A DNA stretch of 64,000 nucleotides from Gordonia rubripertincta. Its GTDB lineage: Bacteria; Actinomycetota; Actinomycetes; Mycobacteriales; Mycobacteriaceae. The position numbers and the translations under genes are program-made. Location of the stretch: positions 2,976,001-3,040,000 of the forward strand of contig NZ_CP136136.1 in NCBI RefSeq assembly GCF_038024875.1. Direction: 5' to 3'. The notes below the pieces were generated by a model, which saw only the letters and a list, made by a program, of their open reading frames with translations, was not told where the DNA came from and ran no database searches. Shown here in pieces: positions 42,337 through 51,958 of the stretch. Position 1 is the first letter of the stretch, and every line of letters starts with the position of its first letter.

Positions 42337-43291
42337 ATGTCTGAGACGAAGCGTGTCCTGCTCGCCGAGCCCCGCGGTTACTGCGCGGGTGTGGATCGTG
42401 CGGTGGAGACGGTCGAGCGCGCCCTCGACAAGCACGGCGCTCCCGTCTACGTCCGCAAGGAGATCGTGCACAACCGGCACGTGGTCGAGACCCTCGCCGA
42501 TCGCGGGGCGATCTTCGTGGGGGAGACCGACGAGGTGCCCGAGGGTGCGATCGTCGTGTTCTCCGCCCATGGCGTGTCGCCCCAGGTCCACGCGTCCGCC
42601 GCGGAACGAAACCTGCGGACCATCGACGCGACCTGTCCGCTGGTGACGAAGGTGCACCAGGAGGCCAAGCGGTTCGCGCGGGACGACTACGACATCCTGC
42701 TGATCGGTCACGAGGGCCACGAGGAGGTCGAGGGGACGGCCGGTGAGGCGCCCCAGCACATCCAGCTCGTCGACGGCCCGGACAGCGTCGACGCGGTGAC
42801 CGTGCGCGACGAGTCCAAGCTGGTCTGGCTGTCGCAGACCACGTTGTCGGTCGACGAGACGATGGAGACGGTGCGCCGGCTGCGGGAGAAGTTCCCGCTG
42901 CTCAACGATCCGCCCAGCGACGACATCTGCTACGCCACCCCAGAACCGGCAGATCGCCGTCAAGGCGATGGCGCCCGAGTGCGATCTCGTCATCGTGGTC
43001 GGTTCGCAGAACTCATCGAACTCGGTCCGCCTGGTCGAGGTCGCCCTGCAGGCCGGCGCCAAGGCGGGTCACCTGGTCGACTACGCCCGTGAGATCGACG
43101 AGACCTGGCTGGAGGGGGTGAACACCGTCGGCGTCACCTCCGGTGCATCGGTGCCCGAGGTCCTCGTCCGCGGTGTGCTCGACTACCTCGCCGAGCGCGG
43201 CTACGGCACCGTGGAGACGGTCAACACCGCGAACGAGACGCTGACCTTCGCTTTGCCGCGCGAGCTGCGTCCCGCGCGTACCAACGGCTGA
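42337..43291 (+). CDS. ispH: 4-hydroxy-3-methylbut-2-enyl diphosphate reductase (frameshifted in this sequence)
   Basis: About 317 residues when repaired. Last step of the MEP isoprenoid pathway, using a 4Fe-4S cluster held by cysteines in RGYCAGVDRAV, DATCPLVTKVH and DDICYAT. After ICYAT the frame is lost. The run of four C at 42938-42941 (ACCCCAG) should be three, giving TQNRQIAVKAMAPECDLVIV, and the final 100 residues continue in the other frame with VGSQNSSNSVRLVEVA. The enzyme is normally essential, so a base-call error is more likely than a null allele. A -10-like TACCCT ends seven bases before the ATG. Confidence 0.93.
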
Positions 43292-43306
43292 TCAGAAGCT
43301 CGCTGC

Positions 43307-44704
43307 TCAGAACTCGTCGGGATCGAGCTTGCGAACCCGACGGTGGGGCAGTGCGATGGCCAGGACCGCAGCGATGACCGCGGCGCCGATCCCTGCCCCG
43401 GCGACGGCCACGTTGCGCGCCGTGTGATCCGGCGGCGCCGGTGGTGCGGGCGCGGCGATCGGGGCCGACTGCGGCCGGGCCTGTACCTCGACGGGTATCT
43501 CCGCGGTGAGTGCCGCGACCGGGTCGACGACACCGTGACCGATGCGCTGGTCGTGACCGGTTCCCGGGGCATGGGCGGTCGCGATGATGCGATCCATCAC
43601 CTCCCGCGCGCTCAGTTCAGGGAACCGCGCGCGGACGAGCGCGGCGGTGCCGGCCACATAGGGGGCGGCGAAACTCGTGCCGATCAGCGGCAGCGGACCT
43701 TCCTCGCCGCGTTGCGCAGACACCAGCCGGTTCGATCCCCTCGCACTGTCGAGGCTCACGATGTCGGTGCCCGGTGCGGCCACCCCGACCCACGGGCCGT
43801 GCAGGCTGAAATCGCTCGGCGTGCCGCTCGCGGCGTCGACCGAGCCGACGGTGAGGACATAGGGCGAGTACCACGCGGGGCTCGCGATGGTCGTGACCGA
43901 GCCCCAGTCAGTGGGATCGCCGGCCGCGGGTGCCGGGTTCTGCGAGCGGCACGCGCCGTCCCGGGTGACGTTGCCGGCCGCCGCCACCACGACGACGTCA
44001 CGCTCGTAGGCGTACCGGATCGCCGCCCCGAGAGCGCGGTCGTCGACCTTGTCCGCCGACGAGGCGCACGCGACCTCGGAGATGTTGATGACCGTGGCGC
44101 GCAGGTCGACGGCCCGCACGATTGCGTGCGCGAGCGTGCGGACGGAGCCGAATCCGGAGCCCACGGACGGCGCGGAATCGTCGTCGCGTCGGTTGTTCCT
44201 CGCTTTGAATGCACTGCTGGACTGGCGGATTCCGATGATCGATGCCGCGGGTGCGACCCCGGCGAAGGCATCGGAGCCACTCGGGCGTGCGGCGATGATC
44301 CCGGCGACGAGCGTGCCGTGGGCGTCGCAGTCCTCGAGCCCGGTGCCGCCGGAGACATAGTCGCCGCCCGCGGTGACGCGTCCCAGGCGCGGGTGCGGGG
44401 TGACGCCGGTGTCGATGACGGCCACCCGCTGCCCGGCGCCGCGGCTGAAGCGCCACGCCTCCTCGAGATTCATCATCGACTGTGCAGCAGTCGGATTCGC
44501 GGTGGTGCGGGTGAGGGTCGCGGTGTTGCAGAGATGGCTCTGCTCGGTCGGTTCCGGCGGTGCGACCGGTGCCGAACGGATCAGTGCCGAGGAGTCGACG
44601 CGCGGCGGGGTCACCGCGGCGGCGGGGGAGGAGGTCAACCCGAGGAGGGTCGCGGTCAGCGTCAGCGCGAGGGGCATCGCGACCCGGGGTGTGGCCCGGG
44701 GCAT
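43307..44704 (-). CDS. mycP: Mycosin (type VII secretion subtilisin MycP)
   Basis: 465 residues. A signal peptide (about 1-30) is followed by an S8 protease domain with the catalytic triad in VAVIDTGV (Asp), DAHGTLVAGII (His) and GTSFAAPYVAGTAALV (Ser), plus a C-terminal membrane segment (VAVAGAGIGAAVIAAVLAIA) and a basic cytoplasmic tail. Mycosins stabilise ESX membrane complexes and process substrates. The ATG overlaps the eccD stop (TGATG). The frame stays open far upstream inside eccD, but that is a high-GC shadow. The eccC neighbour and rplM linkage indicate ESX-4. Confidence 0.94.
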   Translation of the reverse strand: MPRATPRVAMPLALTLTATLLGLTSSPAAAVTPPRVDSSALIRSAPVAPPEPTEQSHLCNTATLTRTTANPTAAQSMMNLEEAWRFSRGAGQRVAVIDTGVTPHPRLGRVTAGGDYVSGGTGLEDCDAHGTLVAGIIAARPSGSDAFAGVAPAASIIGIRQSSSAFKARNNRRDDDSAPSVGSGFGSVRTLAHAIVRAVDLRATVINISEVACASSADKVDDRALGAAIRYAYERDVVVVAAAGNVTRDGACRSQNPAPAAGDPTDWGSVTTIASPAWYSPYVLTVGSVDAASGTPSDFSLHGPWVGVAAPGTDIVSLDSARGSNRLVSAQRGEEGPLPLIGTSFAAPYVAGTAALVRARFPELSAREVMDRIIATAHAPGTGHDQRIGHGVVDPVAALTAEIPVEVQARPQSAPIAAPAPPAPPDHTARNVAVAGAGIGAAVIAAVLAIALPHRRVRKLDPDEF

Positions 44705-46257
44705 CAGATGTCCCGGACGATCCGGTACAGATCGAGCAACCACAGCAACAGCGGGACGATGAGCGCGACGAGGATGTACTCGCTGATCTCCGCCCAGCGG
44801 CGAATCACCGGGGAGAAGTCCTGGTGCGGTGCGACGACTCCGAAGACGAGCGCGGCGACGAGGACGGCGCCGCCCAGCGCGAAGGAGATGATCGGCCACT
44901 GGCCGTCCCCGAACGCCAGGCCCACCAGCAGTGCGAGCACCACGAGCGAACCGCCGATGATGAGGATCGCCGCCTGGAAGAGGTCGCTGTGGGAGCGGCC
45001 GCGCAGGCAGAGGACCACGCCGATGATCGCGGCGTAGGCGGCGTTCTTCCACTCGAAGCCGGCGAGGGGAGCGGCGGTGAGCACCGCCGAGATCGCCACG
45101 ACGGCGGTGAGGCCGCCGACGATGCCCGTCAGGTACGCGTTGGCGATGTAGGAGCGTCGTTCCAGTGCATCGGCTTTCGGCAGGGCGGTGGCCCCGATCG
45201 CGCCGATGCCCTCGATGGACGGCTGCGGTTCGATGTCCTTGACGTCGATCGCTGCGCCCGCGGTGGGCACCGGCGGGAGCGGCAGCTTGGCGAGCAGGAT
45301 GGTCAGTCGCGGGGCGAGTCCGATCAGCAGCAGTCCGACCGCTGCCACCACGGCCGCGACATCGGAGATGTCGGCGTCGAGGAGCAGACGCGCGCCGCAA
45401 CCGAGTGCGCCGACGACGGCGGCGCTGGTCACCGCGCTGTGGGCGGTCGCACCGACCGCGGTCAGCCGGTAGGTGATGACCGCGGTGACCAGGGTGAGGG
45501 TGAATCCGAGTGTCAGATGCGCGGCACCGTAGGAACCGGGTGTGAGGATCATGCCGGTCACGAACGCCATCGGCGCCGCACACACGGACAGGATCGTTGA
45601 GGTGAGCTGGTCGCGGTAGTAGCGCGCGACGATCGTCGCCGCGGTGACGAGCCCGATCACCGCGAGCCCGGACCCTCCCGCGGGCCACAGCGCACCGCTG
45701 TCGATCCGGCTCGCGGCCAGCCCGGCCCCGGCGGCGACCGCCGCGACGAGGGCCAATGCATGACCCACGTATCGCGCCGAGGTCGCGGTCCAGCCCACGA
45801 ACTGTGACTCGTTCAGCCGCGCAACGGCATCGACCACGTCGTCGAAGAGGACGGGTGACTCGCCGGTGCGGGTGGAGGTCAGCAGGAGGAGGTCGCCGTC
45901 GCGGATGCCCGACTCCGACAGCGAACGGTGCAGGGGGAGCGGTTCCTGCCCGACGAGGGCGAGGGTCCAGCGGTTCTGCCGGTCATGCGGACGCCCGCGG
46001 CCGCGGGAATCGGCGTCGGGGTCGTCCGGGTCGTGCCGGGAGGGGTTGCGCGACTCGATCTGCGCGACGAGGTCGCCGATGAGTCCGGCGATCGGGATGC
46101 CGGCGGGTAGGCCGACATCGAGCTGGGTGTTGCCACCCAGCACCGAAACACGAACGAGTTGCGGCTCCACCGAGGTGTCCGAGCGCTGCCGGTCACCGCC
46201 GGTGCCGTCCGCGGCGGTCGTCGGGTGTCCCGGTGCGAATCCGTCCACAGGTGCCAT
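44704..46257 (-). CDS. eccD: Type VII secretion membrane channel EccD
   Basis: 517 residues. A ubiquitin-like cytoplasmic N-terminal domain (about 30-120, VRVSVLGGNTQLDVGLPAGI) is followed by about eleven membrane helices from residue 165 on. EccD lines the inner-membrane ESX channel. A charged loop near residue 350 (VKDIEPQPSIEGIGAIGATA) separates the helix groups. Coupled to mycP (TGATG) and divergent from eccC across 101 bases. ESX-4 is assigned from the neighbouring rplM, as in M. tuberculosis (Rv3448). Confidence 0.94.
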   Translation of the reverse strand: MAPVDGFAPGHPTTAADGTGGDRQRSDTSVEPQLVRVSVLGGNTQLDVGLPAGIPIAGLIGDLVAQIESRNPSRHDPDDPDADSRGRGRPHDRQNRWTLALVGQEPLPLHRSLSESGIRDGDLLLLTSTRTGESPVLFDDVVDAVARLNESQFVGWTATSARYVGHALALVAAVAAGAGLAASRIDSGALWPAGGSGLAVIGLVTAATIVARYYRDQLTSTILSVCAAPMAFVTGMILTPGSYGAAHLTLGFTLTLVTAVITYRLTAVGATAHSAVTSAAVVGALGCGARLLLDADISDVAAVVAAVGLLLIGLAPRLTILLAKLPLPPVPTAGAAIDVKDIEPQPSIEGIGAIGATALPKADALERRSYIANAYLTGIVGGLTAVVAISAVLTAAPLAGFEWKNAAYAAIIGVVLCLRGRSHSDLFQAAILIIGGSLVVLALLVGLAFGDGQWPIISFALGGAVLVAALVFGVVAPHQDFSPVIRRWAEISEYILVALIVPLLLWLLDLYRIVRDI

Positions 46258-46358
46258 ACAGCTCAGTCCTCCCCCAAGGGTTCAGCAGCTAACATAGCCA
46301 ACTTCAGCGGGTTCGCCCGCCAGGGGATGCACAGCTCGAAAGTGTCAGGGGGGATCGA

Positions 46359-49300
46359 GTGGTCACGACCACTGAGGGGTTCGTGCGTCGGCCACGCATC
46401 ACGCCGCCGCGCATGCCCGGGGGTGAGGTCAACATCCAGGCGCCGCCCGACGTCCCTCGCGTGGTACCCGGCAATCTGCTCGTCAAGCTGCTGCCCGTGG
46501 TCATGATCGTCGCCGTCGTCGGCATGATCGCGTTGATGATGGTCACCGGCGGCCGCAACATCCTGACCAACCCGCTGTTCATGATGTTCCCGCTGATGAT
46601 GCTCATGTCGATGTTCGGCATGTTCGCCGCCGGCGGGCGCAGCGGCGGCAAGCGCGCCGCAGAACTCAACGAAGAGCGCAAGGACTACTTCCGTTACCTC
46701 GGTCAGCTGCGCGGCCAGGTCTTCGACACCGTCGAGAACCAGCGCGCCGCCCGCACCTGGAGTCATCCCGACCCGCACGCCCTGCTCGACGTCGTCGGCA
46801 GCCGGCGCATGTGGGAGCGGCGCCCCGCCGACAACGACTTCGCCCATGTGCGAGTGGGAGTCGGGGTCCAACGCCTGGCCACCCGCCTGATGCCGCCGGA
46901 GACCGGGCCCCTCGAGGACATCGAACCGGTGTCGATGGTCGCGCTACGTCGGTTCGTGCGCACCCATTCCGCGGTCTACAGCCTGCCCCGGTCGATCTCG
47001 CTGCGCGGCTTCCCGGCGATCAACATCGAGGGCGCGCGGCAGGAGACCCGCGAACTCGTCCGTTCGATGATCCTCGAGCTGTGCGCCTTCCACGGTCCCG
47101 ACCACCTCCACATCGGCATCGTCACCGGCGACCCGGCCGGTGAGGCCTGGGACTGGGCCAAATGGCTTCCGCACGTGGGGCATCCGACGCTGCGCGACGG
47201 GATCGGTCCGATGCGGATGATCTATCCGACGCTGGCCGACCTCGAGAACGCGCTGGCCGCAGACCTTCTCGAGCGAGGCCGGTTCAGCAGGTCCGCCCCG
47301 CCGAGCGGGAACCGTGCCCACCTGGTCGTCGTCATCGACGACGGCTACGTCGCCGGCGACGAACGCGTCCTCAGCTCGGCCGGCATGGAGGGTGTCACGG
47401 TCCTCGACCTGACCGCACCGCCGGACGGCCTCGCGGTCCGACGCGGGCTGCAGCTCGTGGTGCGCGGCGGCAAGGTGTCGGCCCGGAGTGCCGCGGGTGT
47501 CGAGGAATTCGCCGACATGGATTCGCTGACCGTCGCCGAGGCGGAGGCGATCGCCCGCCGCATGGCCCGTTACCGGCTGGCGACCGCGGCGACCCTGGCG
47601 AATCTGGAATCCGAGGCGACGTCCACCGATCCGGGCCTGCCCGCACTCCTCGGCATCGACGACGCCGCCCGTTTCGACCCGGCCACCGCCTGGCGTGGAC
47701 GCACCGGCCGCGAACGTCTGCGGGTGCCGATCGGTTACACGCCGAGCGGCGCACCCGTCGAACTCGACATCAAGGAGAGCGCGCACGGCGGCATGGGACC
47801 GCACGGTCTGTGTATCGGTGCGACCGGTTCGGGTAAATCGGAGTTCCTGCGAACCCTTGTCCTCGCCATGCTGGCGACGCATTCGCCGACCGAGCTGAAC
47901 CTGGTGCTCGTCGACTTCAAGGGTGGCGCAACATTTCTCGGTCTCGAGTCCGCGCCGCACGTCGCGGCGATCATCACCAACCTCGAGCAGGAACTGTCGA
48001 TGGTCGACCGTATGAAGGATGCGCTGTCGGGAGAGATGAACCGCCGCCAGGAGGTCCTGCGGGCGGCGGGCAACTACGCCAACGTCGCCGACTACGAGCG
48101 GGCCCGCGCCTCGGGTGTGCGTCTCGAGCCGCTGCCTGCGCTGTTCATCGTCGTCGACGAGTTCTCCGAATTGCTCTCGCAGAAACCCGATTTCGCCGAG
48201 CTGTTCGTCGCGATCGGCCGGTTGGGCCGTTCGTTGCACATCCACCTGCTACTGGCCTCACAGCGCCTGGAGGAGGGCAAGCTCCGCGGCCTCGACTCCC
48301 ACCTGTCGTACCGGATCGGGTTGAAGACCTTCTCCGCCAACGAGTCCCGGTCGGTGCTCGGCGTCCCCGACGCCTACCACCTGCCCAGCGTGCCCGGCTC
48401 GGCCTATCTGAAGTGCGACTCGGATGACCCGGTCCGCTTCACCACCTCGTACGTCTCGGGTCCGTACTACTCGCCGACCGTGGCCGATGACTCCGCGGAT
48501 GCCGTGGCGCCGGGTTCGCCGCGACTGGGAAACCTCAAGGTCTTCACCGCACTGCCGGTGCCGCTCGACGAGGGTTCGCCGCGGTCGCTGCTGGACCAGG
48601 CGGCGAGCCTGCTCGACGAGGAGCCCCCGGCCCTCGACGCGGCGGCGCCCGGCGACCCGGTCGGCTTCGAACCGACCTCGGTGCCGGTCCCGACGCTGAT
48701 GCAGACCATCATCGGCCGCATGGAGGGTGTCGGCCCGCCGGCGCACCAGGTGTGGCTGGACCCGCTCGACAAGTCGCCGACCGTGGCACACCTGGTGGGT
48801 GCGCGCGACTGGACCAAGCCGGTGGTCCCCGGGAATCTCGCGCTGCCGATCGGTCTGGTCGACCGCCCCTACGACCAGCGACGCGACCCGCTGGTCGTCG
48901 ACCTCTCCGGCGCGGCCGGCAGCGTGGCGGTGGTCGGCGGACCACAGTCGGGTAAGTCGACGACGCTGCGGACGATCATCATGACCGCGGCCGCCACCCA
49001 CACCCCGGAACAGGTGCAGTTCTACTGCCTGGACTTCGGCGGCGGCAGTCTCGCCGGTCTCGCCGGACTCCCGCACGTCGGTTCGGTGGCATCCCGCGGC
49101 GACATGGACGCCGTCCGTCGCACCGTGGCCGAGGTCGGGGCGATCATCCGGGCGCGCGAGCTGTTGTTCGCCCGTCTGGGCGTCGAGTCCATGCGCGACT
49201 ACCGGGCCCGCCGCGCGGCCTGGTTCGCCACCGGGACCGTCGCACCCGACGACCCGCTGGCCGGCGACCGCTTCGGCGACGTCTTCTTCGTGCTCGACGG

Positions 49301-50453
49301 AATCGGTGTGCTGCGTTCCGAACTGGAGTCGCTGGAGGAACAGATCACCACGATCGTCTCCCAGGGTCTGTCCTTCGGCGTCCACGTCATCGTCAGTGCG
49401 TCGCGATGGGCCGAGATCCGTCCGGCGGTGCGCGACCTGCTGGGCACACGTATCGAACTGCGCCTCGGCGATCCGACGGATTCGGAGATGGGCCGTCGCG
49501 CCGCCGCGGGTGTCCCGCAGAACCGTCCCGGCCGCGGTCTCACCGCGGAGGAACTGCACATGCTGATCGCGCTGCCGCGGCTCGACGCGGTCAGCAGCGC
49601 CGAGTCGCTGCCCGCCGGCGTCGCGGCGTCGGCGGAGAAACTGGCCGCCGCGTACCCGGGCCGGTCGGCGATGCCGGTGCGCAAGCTGAGCACCGAGATC
49701 GAGATGGCGGCGGTGCAGAACGGGCTCGCCGCGGCCGGGGTCTCGTTGTCGCTCAACCAGGTCGCGATCGGTGTCGGCGAACTCGAGCTGGCCCCGGTGG
49801 TCCTCGACTTCAACGCCCAGCCGCACTTCATGGTCTTCGCCGACGTCGAGCACGGGAAGACCAACGTGCTGCGTGCGATCGTCCGCGGACTCGTCGCCGG
49901 CGGGACCCCGGAGCAGGTGAAGATCGCCTTCATCGACTACCGCCGCACGATGCTCGGCATCGTCGACGGCGATCACCTCGCGGGCTATGCGAGTTCACAC
50001 GACAACGCGATGACGCTGATGAACCAGTTGGCGGTCTACCTGAAGGGCTGCATGCCCCCCGACGACGTGACCGTCGCGCAGCTGCGGGAGCGTTCGTGGC
50101 TGGAGGGCAAGCCGGAGGTCTACCTCGTCGTCGACGACTACGACATGGTGTCCACCTCGGCGGGCAACCCGCTGCTGCCGGTCATCGAGTTCGCGTCGCA
50201 CGCGCGGGACATCGGGTTCCACATCATCCTGGCCCGCCGTTCCGGTGGCCTCGGCCGGGCGATGTTCGATCCGGTGATCGCACGATTGAAGGACCTGTCG
50301 TCGGACATGCTGCTGATGAGCGGCGACCGGGACGAGGGTTTCATCACCGGGCGCAGCCGCATGCAGCGGTTGGTCCCCGGACGCGGTGAGCTGGTCTCCC
50401 GCGTGCGTCCGCAGGAGATGATCCAGGTCGCGCTCGTGCCGGCCGAGGACTGA
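46359..50453 (+). CDS. eccC: Type VII secretion ATPase EccC (EccCa-EccCb fused)
   Basis: 1364 residues. Two N-terminal membrane segments (about 35-90) precede three FtsK/SpoIIIE ATPase domains. Domain 1 has Walker A IGATGSGKSEFLRT (about residue 486) and Walker B FIVVDEFSELL. Domain 2 has GGPQSGKSTTLRTI (about 859) and FFVLDGIGVL. Domain 3 has a degenerate DVEHGKTNVLRAI (about 1160) and VYLVVDDYDM. It powers and selects ESX substrates. The GTG at 46359 follows AGGGGGGA. The single-chain form is typical of ESX-4. The linked accessory gene follows after 12 bases. Confidence 0.96.
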   Translation: MVTTTEGFVRRPRITPPRMPGGEVNIQAPPDVPRVVPGNLLVKLLPVVMIVAVVGMIALMMVTGGRNILTNPLFMMFPLMMLMSMFGMFAAGGRSGGKRAAELNEERKDYFRYLGQLRGQVFDTVENQRAARTWSHPDPHALLDVVGSRRMWERRPADNDFAHVRVGVGVQRLATRLMPPETGPLEDIEPVSMVALRRFVRTHSAVYSLPRSISLRGFPAINIEGARQETRELVRSMILELCAFHGPDHLHIGIVTGDPAGEAWDWAKWLPHVGHPTLRDGIGPMRMIYPTLADLENALAADLLERGRFSRSAPPSGNRAHLVVVIDDGYVAGDERVLSSAGMEGVTVLDLTAPPDGLAVRRGLQLVVRGGKVSARSAAGVEEFADMDSLTVAEAEAIARRMARYRLATAATLANLESEATSTDPGLPALLGIDDAARFDPATAWRGRTGRERLRVPIGYTPSGAPVELDIKESAHGGMGPHGLCIGATGSGKSEFLRTLVLAMLATHSPTELNLVLVDFKGGATFLGLESAPHVAAIITNLEQELSMVDRMKDALSGEMNRRQEVLRAAGNYANVADYERARASGVRLEPLPALFIVVDEFSELLSQKPDFAELFVAIGRLGRSLHIHLLLASQRLEEGKLRGLDSHLSYRIGLKTFSANESRSVLGVPDAYHLPSVPGSAYLKCDSDDPVRFTTSYVSGPYYSPTVADDSADAVAPGSPRLGNLKVFTALPVPLDEGSPRSLLDQAASLLDEEPPALDAAAPGDPVGFEPTSVPVPTLMQTIIGRMEGVGPPAHQVWLDPLDKSPTVAHLVGARDWTKPVVPGNLALPIGLVDRPYDQRRDPLVVDLSGAAGSVAVVGGPQSGKSTTLRTIIMTAAATHTPEQVQFYCLDFGGGSLAGLAGLPHVGSVASRGDMDAVRRTVAEVGAIIRARELLFARLGVESMRDYRARRAAWFATGTVAPDDPLAGDRFGDVFFVLDGIGVLRSELESLEEQITTIVSQGLSFGVHVIVSASRWAEIRPAVRDLLGTRIELRLGDPTDSEMGRRAAAGVPQNRPGRGLTAEELHMLIALPRLDAVSSAESLPAGVAASAEKLAAAYPGRSAMPVRKLSTEIEMAAVQNGLAAAGVSLSLNQVAIGVGELELAPVVLDFNAQPHFMVFADVEHGKTNVLRAIVRGLVAGGTPEQVKIAFIDYRRTMLGIVDGDHLAGYASSHDNAMTLMNQLAVYLKGCMPPDDVTVAQLRERSWLEGKPEVYLVVDDYDMVSTSAGNPLLPVIEFASHARDIGFHIILARRSGGLGRAMFDPVIARLKDLSSDMLLMSGDRDEGFITGRSRMQRLVPGRGELVSRVRPQEMIQVALVPAED

Positions 50454-50465
50454 CGACGATCTGCG

Positions 50466-51779
50466 ATGGCTGAGGCAGGTGCGGGCGTGAGCGGGATACG
50501 GCGGCGTCCCGCAATCGTCGACCTCGCGTACGGCCGACCCAGGATCTTCGAACCCGGTAGCGGCGCAAGGGATTCCGGGCTCGACCTGCGTCCGCTCCTC
50601 GATGCCGTGGACGAGATGACGGTGGTCGCCGACGGCCGGCGGCACCACCTGCGGCAGGCGTGGCAGATGGCCTTCGCCGACCTGGGGATCGCGGCCGAGG
50701 CCGAACATCCGCTCATCGTCGGGCATCCGAGCACCTGGGGACCGCGACGCGCGTCGTCGCTGGCCGACGTGGGTGGAGGTGCCCCGCTCACGCTCCTCCC
50801 GCGTGCGGTCCTCGTCGCGCGCAGCCACGCCGACATCACGGTGCAGCGCTGTGCCGTGGTCGAGACCACGCACATCCCGACGCCGCCCGCCGATCCCGCC
50901 CGTCCGCGACCGGCGGCGTGGGACGTGCAGATCGTGCGGCGGCACCCCGAGGGCTGGCTTCTCGAACGTTCCGGGCTGATCGAGCCGGGGGAGCAGGGGA
51001 CCGAGGGCCTCACGATCATCGACGACGCGGTCGAGGCGGTCTTCGTCGACGGCGACGACCCCGCGGAGGTGGCGGCGGCGGTCGGCCTGGTCGCCGAGCA
51101 CGCGATCGCGGGCCGTGTCGTTCCGGTGGACCGCGACCTCGTCGTCCGTCTCGGCCGGCGGACCGGAGGTGTCGCCGACGACGCCGTGCCGGTGGTCGCC
51201 GACCCCGCGGAGCCGGCGACGGCCGTGTCGACGCGGCGGAGCCGCCGGATGCTGGCCGGTGCGGCAGCCGCGGCGGTGATCGTCGTCGCCGGCGCGTTCG
51301 CGGTCGGCTGGTGGCAGCGGGACGACCCGGCACCGGCGGCCTCCGAGGTCGCCGTCGGGCGCGCCACGCTGTCGGTTCCCGGTGGTTGGCGGCAGAGCGG
51401 ACAGGACACACCCGGCGACACCACCGACGACCCGACCACGCGGCGCGCGGTGTTCGTCTCCGAGGCCGACGGCCGCCGGATCATCGCGGTGCTGACCGAA
51501 CTGCGCGACGGCTCGACCCCGCAGTCGGTCGCCACCAGCCTCCGCAACCGGATCGAGCAACGGGGCGACGACGTCGTCACCGAGTTCTCCGCCGACACCC
51601 GATACGCCGGGCGACACGTCATCAGCTACCGGGAGGCGCCGGCCTCGGGCAGCTCCATCCGCTGGTATGTCATCGTCGACGACGGGCTGCAGGTGTCCAT
51701 CGGCTGTCAGGCGGGATCGGCCGCCGAGTCGCTGGACGAAGAGTGCGCGCGAGCCGTCGGCTCGGTACGGGTGGGGTGA
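50466..51779 (+). CDS. Type VII secretion-associated protein (Rv3446c-like)
   Basis: 437 residues. The N-terminal half (about 1-230) looks like an actin-like/ASKHA-type soluble region (PAIVDLAYGRPRIFEPGS at the start), then one membrane segment (about 260-282, MLAGAAAAAVIVVAGAFAVG) and an exported C-terminal domain with LSVPGGWRQSG. It corresponds to the ESX-4 accessory gene next to eccC4. After it the ribosomal genes begin at once, with no room for the EsxU/EsxT pair found here in M. tuberculosis. Confidence 0.85.
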   Translation: MAEAGAGVSGIRRRPAIVDLAYGRPRIFEPGSGARDSGLDLRPLLDAVDEMTVVADGRRHHLRQAWQMAFADLGIAAEAEHPLIVGHPSTWGPRRASSLADVGGGAPLTLLPRAVLVARSHADITVQRCAVVETTHIPTPPADPARPRPAAWDVQIVRRHPEGWLLERSGLIEPGEQGTEGLTIIDDAVEAVFVDGDDPAEVAAAVGLVAEHAIAGRVVPVDRDLVVRLGRRTGGVADDAVPVVADPAEPATAVSTRRSRRMLAGAAAAAVIVVAGAFAVGWWQRDDPAPAASEVAVGRATLSVPGGWRQSGQDTPGDTTDDPTTRRAVFVSEADGRRIIAVLTELRDGSTPQSVATSLRNRIEQRGDDVVTEFSADTRYAGRHVISYREAPASGSSIRWYVIVDDGLQVSIGCQAGSAAESLDEECARAVGSVRVG

Positions 51780-51794
51780 GCCCCGTCGGGCGTT

Positions 51795-51824
51795 TTGACC
51801 CTGACCTGCGCGGTCGCGTAACCT
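51795..51824 (+). promoter_or_regulatory. Promoter of rplM-rpsI-glmM
   Basis: TTGACC (51795-51800), an 18-base spacer and TAACCT (51819-51824), a good housekeeping match. A leader of about 125-130 bases precedes rplM, room for regulation by the ribosomal proteins, but no structure was identified with certainty. Confidence 0.65.
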
Positions 51825-51958
51825 GGATCGCTGGTGCTCGGCGCCTGTCGCACACGCGTGTGTACAGGCAGAAGAGGCCCGGGTCCCCACTGGTCGCCGG
51901 GAACAACCTCCGCCGTGCACCCGACCAGCACCCTAAAGACAAGAGTTGAGGACCAACT

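Noticed and set aside
44705..45688. Minus-strand frame continuing upstream of mycP to give a 793-codon ORF
   Set aside because: It lies inside eccD in another frame and has the Arg/His/Gly-rich composition of a high-GC shadow. The mycosin signal peptide begins at 44704.
51825..51958. Missed EsxT/EsxU genes between the ESX-4 accessory gene and rplM
   Set aside because: The gap is too short, no frame has a WXG motif, and it contains the rplM promoter and leader.
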